DNA of 21,361 bases, taken from the NCBI GenBank assembly GCA_937927975.1, contig CALEZT010000207.1, forward strand, positions 1-21,361, read 5' to 3'. The DNA is from an uncultured Phycisphaerales bacterium. Lineage in GTDB: Bacteria; Planctomycetota; Phycisphaerae; Sedimentisphaerales; Anaerobacaceae. How positions within the stretch are numbered: the first letter of the stretch is position 1; each line of letters begins with the position of its first letter. The position numbers were made by a program, and so were the translations under genes. Under the pieces are notes generated by a model. It did not search any database and was not told where the DNA came from. It saw only the letters and a program-made list of their open reading frames with translations. Positions 12,729-19,672 of this stretch are shown here, one piece after another.

Positions 12729-14165
12729 ATGCTACAGGATGTGGGCGTTTCAATGAACAGGTGCATGATTGTCGCAGGATTGACCCTCGTCTTCTGCGGA
12801 CTCGCTTCGGCGGCTCTGACCGAGCGGATTCACAAAGTCGCGGACCCACAGAAGTTCAGCGAGTACTCGATCAATATCGTCGAGCCGGGATCTGGAGCGG
12901 TGATCTACAGCCACAACGCGCACAAACCCCTGATTCCGGCGTCGAACATGAAGCTCGTCAGCACCGCGGCGGCCCTGAAGTACCTTGGCCCGGGCTTCGA
13001 GTACAACACTCGGGTGGGCCTGAGCAACGGCACGATCGTCGTGATCGGCAGCGGCGATCCGATCCTGGGCGACAAGGACACGGACGCCAAGTATGGCCGT
13101 CCGAGCGGCTGGGCGTTCGAGAAAATCACGCAGGCGCTGCGAGAGCGGGGCGTGACCGAGGTCAACGACATCATCGTCGATACGACCGTCTTCGATGACG
13201 AGCGGGTGCATCCGAGTTGGAAACCCGCAGAGTTGAACAGGGCCTACGCGGCCGAGGTCTGCGGCCTGAACTACAATCTCAACTGCATCGAACTCACAGG
13301 CGCCAATCTCGGCGGCAGTGTCACGCTCCAGGTCGAGCCCAGGACCTCGTTCGTCCAGATGACCAACCAGGTGAAAGCGGTCTCCACGGGCGGCCGGGGC
13401 ATCGGTTCCTATCGAACCACGCAGCCGAACAGGATCGTGGTGTTCGGCGAAGTCCGCACCAAGGAAGGACCGGTCAAGGTGGCCATCGAAAAACCCGCCG
13501 GTTTCTTTGGTTTTCTGTTGGCCGAGCATCTGGCCCGATCGGGAATCGCCGCCCGGGGAAAGCTCATCGAGCGGGCGTTCAGCGAAAGCGAGGGATTCAC
13601 GCCTCTGGTCGAACTCGTCACCCCCTTGAAGGATGTGGTCAATCGCGCCAACACCGACAGTCTGAATCTGGCTGCTGAGGCCCTCCTCAAGACAATCGCC
13701 GCCCAGGGCAATCCGGACGGCAGGAACGGCAGTTGGGCCGGCGGCCGGCAGATGATCGCGCGGTATCTGACGAGCCTGGGCATCCCTGCACAGGAGTTCA
13801 GCATCGACGATGGCTGTGGACTGAGCCGCGAGAACCGTCTCACCACGCATCTGATCTCGCGGCTGCTGCTCGATCAGTATCGCGGCGGCAACTGGGAACT
13901 GTTCAAAGTGTCCCTGGCGGTGGGCGGCGAAGAGGGCACGATCGACCGGTACTTCAACGAACCGAGGTATCGAGGCAAGATTCACGGCAAGACCGGCTAC
14001 ATCAGCGGGGTGCGGGCCTTCTCAGGCGTGTGTCTGACCGACCGCGGTCCCTACCTGTTCTCCATCCTCTCCAACGGCCCCAAGAGCCTGACCCGGGATG
14101 CGATCAACGGCGTGGCCATGGCGATCATCGACGAATACCGGGGCGCATCCGAGTCGGGGCGATGA
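12729..14165 (+). CDS. dacB: D-alanyl-D-alanine carboxypeptidase/endopeptidase, PBP4 (S13) family
   Basis: The 478-residue protein is a class C penicillin-binding protein that trims or cleaves peptidoglycan stem peptides in the periplasm. Numbered from the ATG at 12729, the active-site motifs are S72-N-M-K75 (catalytic Ser and Lys, in PASNMKL), S311-L-N313 (in NTDSLN) and K421-T-G (in HGKTGYISG). The large insertion between the first two motifs is typical of S13. MNRCMIVAGLTLVFCGLASA forms a signal peptide cut before ALTERI. That peptide favours the second ATG at 12753 as the real start; neither ATG has a strong ribosome binding site (GTGGG precedes 12753, GAGGG is somewhat far from 12729). 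It is convergent with the membrane protein gene, whose stop is only 9 bp away. Confidence 0.93.
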   Translation: MLQDVGVSMNRCMIVAGLTLVFCGLASAALTERIHKVADPQKFSEYSINIVEPGSGAVIYSHNAHKPLIPASNMKLVSTAAALKYLGPGFEYNTRVGLSNGTIVVIGSGDPILGDKDTDAKYGRPSGWAFEKITQALRERGVTEVNDIIVDTTVFDDERVHPSWKPAELNRAYAAEVCGLNYNLNCIELTGANLGGSVTLQVEPRTSFVQMTNQVKAVSTGGRGIGSYRTTQPNRIVVFGEVRTKEGPVKVAIEKPAGFFGFLLAEHLARSGIAARGKLIERAFSESEGFTPLVELVTPLKDVVNRANTDSLNLAAEALLKTIAAQGNPDGRNGSWAGGRQMIARYLTSLGIPAQEFSIDDGCGLSRENRLTTHLISRLLLDQYRGGNWELFKVSLAVGGEEGTIDRYFNEPRYRGKIHGKTGYISGVRAFSGVCLTDRGPYLFSILSNGPKSLTRDAINGVAMAIIDEYRGASESGR

Positions 14166-14174
14166 ACCGGCATC

Positions 14175-15767
14175 TTACGGACGAACGTACGCTTCCAGAG
14201 AATCCGCATCCTTTCTGGACCACTCCGGCGGGACGATCCGACGGAGCGGCTCCTCCAGGTCGGCGAATTGCCGGCGTTCGACGCCCACGATCACCGCAGC
14301 CGGGGGACGCTCGTTCACCATCTCATCAAGCGTCGCAGGGCCGACCGTTCTTGTGATGCGGCGCTCGTGGGGCGTCATGCGGTCGGCGATTCGATAGACG
14401 ATCGAACCGCTCGACAGCTCGGGATAGACGTCGCAGCCCGCCTCCAGCGCGTACAGGGGGCCCAGCGTCAGCACAAGCTTTGGCTCTTCCGCCTGCTGGG
14501 TCAACTCCTGCGACAGTCTGTGCACTCGGATCGGTTCCCACTTCTGCGGAACGAGCAGAAAAACCGTCCGAGACAGGACCATCGGATTCGCCAGGACGCA
14601 CAGAAGGGCGGCTCCCGACAGGGCAAGTGCCCCGACGTGCACTGCCCGTCCCGCGGGCTTGCTCCGGCCCATCGCCAGCAACGGATACGCCAAGGCGATC
14701 GCGATGAACGGCACGGGAATCGCCAGATATTGGAGCCACATCGTGGGCGGGATGTACGCGATCACAAGGAACAGCAAGGGCAGCAGAGCCGCCACGACCG
14801 CTCTCTGTCTCTCCTGTGGATTCAGATGCGAGCGATGGCGGTGTCCCGACCAGGCCAGTCCGACCGCCAGGACAAGCAGAATCAGATAGCCCGGCGTCAG
14901 GACCGCGTGGATCGTCAGGGCGGCCTTGTCGAACGTCATCCCGATCTCGCGCAGCCAGCGGCCGTAGAGCATGGGAATCCGCACGAGGTTGAGCCAGAAC
15001 GCCTGCGGCGACCGGGCGACCGCCCAGAGCGGCCAAATCCCGGCGAGGGTCGCCCCCGCCAGGAACGGCAGGGCGGTCCGAAGCCGGTTGGGGAGAGAGC
15101 CTCCCGCCATCCAGAACACTGCCGCCAGGAACATCAGCTCGACGAGCGCCGTCGTCACACGCATGCAGGTGGCCACCGTGAGCAGGCCCCCCAGGAATGC
15201 GGTACGCCAGTAGCGGGATGGAGCCTGGAAATCGGTCGTCAGCAACAGCCACAGGGCTCCGACGACGCAGAGGATCACGACGTCGTGATTCCACGCATAG
15301 CCGGCGGCGTAATCCACGAACGGATTGAACACGTACAGGATGGCTGCCGCCAGGCCGAGCAGCAGCCCTTCACCCCGCCGGTCGCGGAAGACCGAGCGAA
15401 AGACAAGGACAATCAGGATCAGCACGAAGATGTCGCTGGCCGCCGAGACGAGTCTGCCCACGAGCAAATAGTGGGTCGTGCCCAGGCCTTTGTACAGGGT
15501 CGCCAGGAGAAGCGGATGATAAGGCAACTGCGACGGATACGAGAAATCCCGGTAGATCGACTGGCCCTGGCCGAGCAGGACGCCGGCTGTGCAGTACATC
15601 TGCTCGTCTCGTCCGAGCTCCTTGGTCATGCTGTTGGCCAGGATCGCAGCGGACAGGATCAGCAGAACCACCAGAGCCAGGGGTTGCGCGATCCTCCACG
15701 TCCCGGCGGGAACGATCCGCTGATTCTTCGCTGCGACCGTCCGACCCTTACCATTCGGCGAGTTCAC
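14175..15767 (-). CDS. Polytopic membrane protein, GT-C glycosyltransferase-like
   Basis: The 530-residue protein has about ten or eleven hydrophobic spans, the first near residues 29-46, and a soluble C-terminal domain (about 420-530). The first large loop has an acidic pair GRDEQMY (52-58) and a later Asp in YRDFSYPSQ (72-80), as in dolichyl-phosphate-mannose or ArnT-like GT-C enzymes that use lipid-linked sugars and often have D/E in that loop. Donor and acceptor cannot be read from sequence. The frame is open to a TTG at 15782, but I chose GTG at 15767 because GAGGAG lies seven bases ahead. This start overlaps the upstream CNNM gene by 20 bp, so translation is probably coupled. It is the last gene of the kinase-CNNM operon. 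Confidence 0.78.
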   Translation of the reverse strand: MNSPNGKGRTVAAKNQRIVPAGTWRIAQPLALVVLLILSAAILANSMTKELGRDEQMYCTAGVLLGQGQSIYRDFSYPSQLPYHPLLLATLYKGLGTTHYLLVGRLVSAASDIFVLILIVLVFRSVFRDRRGEGLLLGLAAAILYVFNPFVDYAAGYAWNHDVVILCVVGALWLLLTTDFQAPSRYWRTAFLGGLLTVATCMRVTTALVELMFLAAVFWMAGGSLPNRLRTALPFLAGATLAGIWPLWAVARSPQAFWLNLVRIPMLYGRWLREIGMTFDKAALTIHAVLTPGYLILLVLAVGLAWSGHRHRSHLNPQERQRAVVAALLPLLFLVIAYIPPTMWLQYLAIPVPFIAIALAYPLLAMGRSKPAGRAVHVGALALSGAALLCVLANPMVLSRTVFLLVPQKWEPIRVHRLSQELTQQAEEPKLVLTLGPLYALEAGCDVYPELSSGSIVYRIADRMTPHERRITRTVGPATLDEMVNERPPAAVIVGVERRQFADLEEPLRRIVPPEWSRKDADSLEAYVRP

Positions 15768-16743
15768 CCATGAGCTCCTCAACCAAATCCTTCATCGTCA
15801 CGATTCCCATCGGGACGTCCTTCGAGCCGCGGCGACGAGTCACGAGGATCATCTTCACCTGCTCCCGGCGGAGCACCTCGATCGCGTCGGTCACAAGGGT
15901 CTCAGCGTCCAGGTTTCGAATCGGAAGAAGACACTCCTGCACGCTCTGGAACCCGTCCGAGCCGGCCAGGGCGTCGTAGACGTTGAGAAAGCCCACGATG
16001 TTCGAAGGCTGATCTCGCCAGACGAGCAGCCGCGTGAACGAGTGCTTTCTGAGTTCTTCCAGAAGAGTGGCTCGATCCGCCTGCACGGGCACCGCCTGCA
16101 CCTTCGCCATGGGAATCATCACGGCGCTGAGCCGAAGGCTCGGGATGTCCACCACACGATCGAGCATCTCGCTTTGGAGATGGCTGAGGAGTCCCTCCTC
16201 TTGGGTGTCTCGCAGGATGGTTCGAACGTGGTGGATCTGGCTGGAGACCATGACGCGTTTCGGCGCAACCGGCGCGCCGACCATGCGGGCCAGAAGCCAC
16301 GAAACCAACCTCAACAGCGGCCCAACCCCCGACCACGTCAGGATCTTATGAACGACGTAGAGAAAAGGCCCCAGGTAGGGCGTCAACACATCCGCGCGGC
16401 ACAGAAAGAGATTCTTGGGCAACGACTCGCCGAAGATGAACAACAGCGGGGCGGTCAGCGACGTGGCCAGCAGCTCGGCTGCGCGGTCCGGCGCCACCGT
16501 CAGGAACAGATATGTGACGCTGCTGGTGGCCAAGTAGTTCGCCAGGTTGTTGGCTACCAGGAGAGTCAGGAGCAGGGCGGAGCTGTCGCGCATGGTCCTG
16601 CTCAGGAGGACGTACCGGAGATCGCCCTTCTCCTCGCCCAGACGCAGACGCAGGCGGCTGAGGCGGTAAATCCCCGTCTCCAGGCCGGAGAAGGCGCCCG
16701 AGAGGAAGATGGTGACCAGCGTCAGTGTCAAGGCGAAGATCAT
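15748..16743 (-). CDS. CNNM/CorC-type transporter, short form (DUF21 plus CBS pair)
   Basis: The 331-residue protein has an N-terminal CNNM (DUF21) membrane domain of about four helices (1-170) and a cytoplasmic CBS pair (about 195-325). Hallmarks are FLSGAFSGLETGIY (about 13-26) and FGESLPKN (about 103-110), the family motifs linked to Mg2+ and Na+ handling. It lacks the C-terminal CorC_HlyC domain present in the upstream paralogue. CBS pairs often bind adenosine nucleotides. The frame is open to a TTG at 16773, but the ATG at 16743 sits four bases after the upstream stop (16748) and starts at the first membrane helix. Its 3' end overlaps the GT-C-like gene. Family members are linked to Mg2+ export or to membrane-protein quality control; the role here is unproven. 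Confidence 0.85.
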   Translation of the reverse strand: MIFALTLTLVTIFLSGAFSGLETGIYRLSRLRLRLGEEKGDLRYVLLSRTMRDSSALLLTLLVANNLANYLATSSVTYLFLTVAPDRAAELLATSLTAPLLFIFGESLPKNLFLCRADVLTPYLGPFLYVVHKILTWSGVGPLLRLVSWLLARMVGAPVAPKRVMVSSQIHHVRTILRDTQEEGLLSHLQSEMLDRVVDIPSLRLSAVMIPMAKVQAVPVQADRATLLEELRKHSFTRLLVWRDQPSNIVGFLNVYDALAGSDGFQSVQECLLPIRNLDAETLVTDAIEVLRREQVKMILVTRRRGSKDVPMGIVTMKDLVEELMGELAEW

Positions 16744-16747
16744 CGCA

Positions 16748-18013
16748 CTATCCGTTCGCACGAATCGGTTCAAAAGTCAGGATCACCGTCTCGATCCGGT
16801 GCCGGCTCACGCGGTCGACAGTAAACTTCAGGTTTCCCATGTGGGCGACATCCCCTTTGCGGGGGATCTTGCCGAGCAGGGTGGTGACGAGTCCTCCGAT
16901 CGTGGAGAGCCGGGTTTCCTCCAGATCCACGCCGAGCACGTCCGCCCAGTCGTGGATGGCCAGGTCGCCCGCAAGGCGGTACTGGAAGGGGCCCAACTGC
17001 TTGATCGGCTCAGCGCCTGAAGCCTGCTCCATCCTGCCGAACAGTTCTTCGGCGATATCCTCCAGGCGGACGGACCCTGCGATCCCGCCGTACTCGTCCA
17101 CAACCACTGCCATGTCCGTCCCGCTCCTGCGGAAGAACTCCAGCAGAGACTCCACCGTCTTCTGCTCGGGAACGAACTGGATTGGCTGCACGAGCTTGTC
17201 CAGGGACGAGTCGGGCCTCAGGAGCAACTGTCGCAAATGGACCATGCCCACGATGTTGTCCATGTTCTTCACGTAGACCGGCATCTTGGTCATACGACGT
17301 TTCTGCATGCGTTCGCGGACAACCCCCGGCCCCTCCACCACGTCGCATACGGCCATATCCACCCGCGGCTGCATCACATGGCGGACTTTGAGCAGGCCCA
17401 GTTCGACGACCTCGCCCATGAGCTTGGTTTCGTTGGCACTGATCAGGCCCCGCTGGCGACTGAGATTGACCAGCGAGCGAAACTCCGCCAGGGTAATCGT
17501 GTCGGGGACCCGCGCTCCGCCGAAAAGCAGTCTCTGGATCGGTTCCAGAAGAACCACGCGAAACGCCATCGCGATCGGACCCAGCACCTGCGTGACCAGA
17601 AAGACCGGTACGGTCACCGCGATCGCCAGCGGACGGGAATCCGCGTAGGTCACCGATTTGGGTACGATCTCTCCGAACAGGACGAGCCCCGCGAAGGTAG
17701 CGACTGCGACGCCGCTGGCGGCTCCCAGCCCCCAAATCCTGCCGACGCGCAGGACCAGCACGCTGGACGTCGCGTAATAGAGGACGTTCACCGTGATATT
17801 GCCCAGCAAAAGGCAGTTCAGCAGATGTCCGGGGCTTTGCAGCAGGCGGGCGGTGAGTTTCTGCACTCGGTGCGAGGACGCGCCAAGCTGCTTGATTTGG
17901 CGCTTCGTCAGGTTGAACAGGGCCGTCTCGGCCCCGGAGAAGAACGCCGAGCAACACAGGAGCAGGAGCATCACCAGGACCGGTCCGAGATTTTGGTAGA
18001 GTTGCGCGATCAT
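16748..18013 (-). CDS. CNNM/CorC-type transporter, long form (DUF21, CBS pair, CorC_HlyC)
   Basis: The 421-residue protein has an N-terminal CNNM (DUF21) membrane domain (about 1-185), with FFSGAETALFNLTKRQI (24-40) and VLFGEIVPKSV (about 111-121), then a CBS pair (about 200-320, opening VMQPRVDMAVCDV) and a C-terminal CorC_HlyC domain (about 335-418, including GDLAIHDWADVLGVDL and the IGGLVTTLLGKIPRKGD segment). These proteins transport or control Mg2+ and related cations. The ATG at 18013 overlaps the kinase stop as ATGA, so the two are translationally coupled. A shorter paralogue follows after four bases, an arrangement suggesting a heteromeric complex (inference). Confidence 0.88.
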   Translation of the reverse strand: MIAQLYQNLGPVLVMLLLLCCSAFFSGAETALFNLTKRQIKQLGASSHRVQKLTARLLQSPGHLLNCLLLGNITVNVLYYATSSVLVLRVGRIWGLGAASGVAVATFAGLVLFGEIVPKSVTYADSRPLAIAVTVPVFLVTQVLGPIAMAFRVVLLEPIQRLLFGGARVPDTITLAEFRSLVNLSRQRGLISANETKLMGEVVELGLLKVRHVMQPRVDMAVCDVVEGPGVVRERMQKRRMTKMPVYVKNMDNIVGMVHLRQLLLRPDSSLDKLVQPIQFVPEQKTVESLLEFFRRSGTDMAVVVDEYGGIAGSVRLEDIAEELFGRMEQASGAEPIKQLGPFQYRLAGDLAIHDWADVLGVDLEETRLSTIGGLVTTLLGKIPRKGDVAHMGNLKFTVDRVSRHRIETVILTFEPIRANG

Positions 18014-18807
18014 GGCCGGCCGTGCGGCGTTTTCCGGGGCAGGCGGATCGTGAAGACACTTCCCTTGCCAGGCTGCGACGCCACGTCGAGTTGGCCGCAG
18101 TGGGCGTCCACGATCCGTCGGCAGAAGGCCAGGCCCACGCCCGAACCCGAACTGGAGCCGGCGGGGCGGTCCTTCTCGGTCTTGGTCGTGAAGAAGGGCC
18201 GAAAGATGTGAGCCAGATGCTCCGGATGGATTCCCCGTCCGGTGTCGCCGACCTCGATTTCGACGTGGTCGTCATTCGCCGTGGCCGTTATCTTGAGGGT
18301 TCCGCCTCCCGGCAGCATTGCGTCTCGGGCATTGAGAATCAGGTTCATCAGCACCTGCTCGATCTGAACGGGCACGCAGTCCACCCCCAGATCGTCGGGA
18401 ATGCTCGTTTGGACGCGGATTCCGTCCTTGGCGAAATCCCGGCACAGGCAGGTGAACACTTCATCGACCATCGTCCGGACGGGCGCCGATTCCTGCTGGT
18501 GATCCTGGCCGTTGGCCATCGCGAGCATACTCTGCATGATGCGGGAAGCCCGCTTGCAGTTGCGGACGGTTTTGTCGAGGACCTTCTTGGCCAACGCAGC
18601 GTCGTCGGGGTTCTGCACCGCCAGGGCGGCATAGGTCGTCAGTGGAGTCAGCAGGTTGTTGATTTCGTGGGCGATCATGCAGGTGGCCGAGCCCAGCGTG
18701 GCCAGGGCCTGGAGCTGCGTGTTCTGCGACCTGAGCGCATGGTTCTCTTCTTCCTGTTCCGCGAGGCGCTGATGCAACGACAGGCGTTTTTCGATGATGC
18801 TTGTCAA
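18010..18807 (-). CDS. Sensor histidine kinase without a sensor domain (cytoplasmic)
   Basis: The 265-residue product (TTG start at 18807) is a HisKA/HATPase_c kinase. It begins with a coiled-coil-like segment (about 8-36), has no membrane span and no PAS domain. The phospho-acceptor is His47 in MIAHEINNLLTPL. The ATP lid shows the N-box (QVLMNLILNARDAM, 151-164), G1 (DTGRGI, 188-193), F (IFRPFFTTK, 201-209) and G2 (GSGVGLAFC, 221-229). I chose TTG at 18807 because AAGGAG (18820-18815, minus strand) lies seven bases ahead; the frame is open to another TTG at 18828, which has no such site. A divergent response regulator gene starts 122 bp away and is the likely partner. Input probably comes from another protein. 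Confidence 0.88.
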   Translation of the reverse strand: MTSIIEKRLSLHQRLAEQEEENHALRSQNTQLQALATLGSATCMIAHEINNLLTPLTTYAALAVQNPDDAALAKKVLDKTVRNCKRASRIMQSMLAMANGQDHQQESAPVRTMVDEVFTCLCRDFAKDGIRVQTSIPDDLGVDCVPVQIEQVLMNLILNARDAMLPGGGTLKITATANDDHVEIEVGDTGRGIHPEHLAHIFRPFFTTKTEKDRPAGSSSGSGVGLAFCRRIVDAHCGQLDVASQPGKGSVFTIRLPRKTPHGRP

Positions 18808-18829
18808 CAGCCCACTCCTTGTATACAAT
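18801..18829 (+). promoter_or_regulatory. Promoter of the response regulator
   Basis: TTGTCA (18801-18806), 17 bp and TACAAT (18824-18829) form a good sigma-70 promoter on the plus strand, starting near 18836, about 93 nt before the regulator's ATG. It overlaps the kinase start codon region on the other strand. Confidence 0.6.
18819..18828. promoter_or_regulatory. 10-bp palindrome TTGTATACAA in the divergent promoter region
   Basis: The perfect palindrome overlaps the -10 box of the response regulator promoter and touches the kinase ribosome binding site. A protein bound here could block both genes. A regulator-binding role is inferred. Confidence 0.35.
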
Positions 18830-18854
18830 CGATCATCGGTATCCGTACAGGAGC

Positions 18855-18883
18855 ATTATCTACCCGAGGCCGCCGTCATACAA
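18855..18883 (-). promoter_or_regulatory. Promoter of the histidine kinase operon
   Basis: On the minus strand TTGTAT (18883-18878), 17 bp and GATAAT (18860-18855). Transcription would start near 18848, about 40 nt before the kinase TTG. The predicted start points of the two divergent units are only about 12 bp apart and the transcripts overlap at their 5' ends. Confidence 0.55.
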
Positions 18884-18913
18884 GGGGTTACCCGGCGGCG
18901 GGCCGGATTTTTT
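18869..18913 (+). promoter_or_regulatory. Possible transcription attenuator in the response regulator leader
   Basis: A CCGGC/GCCGG hairpin (18892-18896 with 18902-18906, 5-nt loop) is followed at once by ATTTTTT (18907-18913), the plan of an intrinsic terminator. An alternative 7-bp stem, GCCGCCG (18869-18875) with CGGCGGC (18893-18899), shares bases with it and would exclude it. Both lie between promoter and start codon. The ribosome binding site (GGACGGG) follows directly. Confidence 0.4.
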
Positions 18914-18928
18914 GGACGGGCGTTCCGC

Positions 18929-19417
18929 ATGGCTCAAGACAGCAAAAAAGAGGAAAAACTGCCCACGGTGCTCGTGGTGGACGACAACCAGCAGAATCTC
19001 GAGCTGATCCAGGCCTACCTGGAGGACGTCGAGTGCCAGACAAAGGCTGCGCACGACGGAATCGAGGCCCTGGATATGGTCGCCCGCAGCAGGCCCGACC
19101 TGATTTTGCTGGACGTCATGATGCCCAAGATGAGCGGGTTCGAGGTCTGCCGCAGGCTCAAGAGCAACCCTCAGACCAGCGACATCCCCGTGATCATGGT
19201 GACCGCCCTGAACGAGTTCGGCGACATCGAGCGGGGCATCGATTCCGGCACTGACGATTTCGTCAGCAAGCCGATCAATCGTCTCGAACTGCTCACCCGC
19301 ATCCGAACCATGCTCAAGCTCAAACATCTCACCGACCGCCTGCAGCGGACCGTCGCATACCTAAGCGAAGTCGAGAAGCACGCCCAGACCGATGTGGACT
19401 CTGGCGGCGATGCCTGA
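18929..19417 (+). CDS. Single-domain response regulator (CheY/PleD-like receiver)
   Basis: The 162-residue product is one receiver domain with a short C-terminal helical tail (about 125-152) and no output domain. The acidic pocket is Asp18-Asp19 in VVDDNQQN, the phosphorylated residue is Asp62 in LILLDVMMPKMSG, the switch Thr is Thr92 in IMVTAL and the signalling Lys is Lys114 in VSKP. It closely resembles the receivers of PleD-type proteins. The ATG at 18929 follows GGACGGG, a modest ribosome binding site; upstream codons are in frame but lack receiver sequence. It is divergent from the sensorless kinase gene, so these are probably partners. Output would be by protein contact rather than by DNA binding (inference). 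Confidence 0.9.
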   Translation: MAQDSKKEEKLPTVLVVDDNQQNLELIQAYLEDVECQTKAAHDGIEALDMVARSRPDLILLDVMMPKMSGFEVCRRLKSNPQTSDIPVIMVTALNEFGDIERGIDSGTDDFVSKPINRLELLTRIRTMLKLKHLTDRLQRTVAYLSEVEKHAQTDVDSGGDA

Positions 19418-19446
19418 GGTTATCGTCCCGTGATCGTCGCCCGGCC

Positions 19447-19479
19447 GGCAGGGGATTCCCATTCCAGACGGCCCCTGCC
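19447..19479 (+). terminator. Hairpin after the response regulator gene
   Basis: GGCAGGGG (19447-19454) and CCCCTGCC (19472-19479) form a perfect 8-bp stem with a 17-nt loop, 30 bp after the stop codon. No U-tract follows, so it may be a weak or Rho-assisted terminator or a 3'-end stabilising hairpin. Confidence 0.4.
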
Positions 19480-19672
19480 CATCAATGTCCCATAAAACCC
19501 GCTTGGGGTCCCGGACAGGCCCTACAGCACGCATAACCGCTCCATCATCCGTCCGTCACATCCTCCCTGTTCGCGAATGGGTTTTCGAGCACGTTAACAT
19601 CCCTCCTGAATTGGACGATACGTCAGCAGGTCCTTGTTCCCGGCATCATATCAGAGATATTAGGAGTGAGGG

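Noticed and set aside
12750..13985. Open frame of 411 codons on the minus strand opposite dacB
   Set aside because: No domain, and dacB has all three active-site motifs on the plus strand.
14268..15773. Open frame of 501 codons on the plus strand opposite the GT-C-like gene
   Set aside because: It is rich in Arg, Gln and His without any domain, while the minus-strand frame encodes an obvious membrane protein. It is a shadow caused by high GC.
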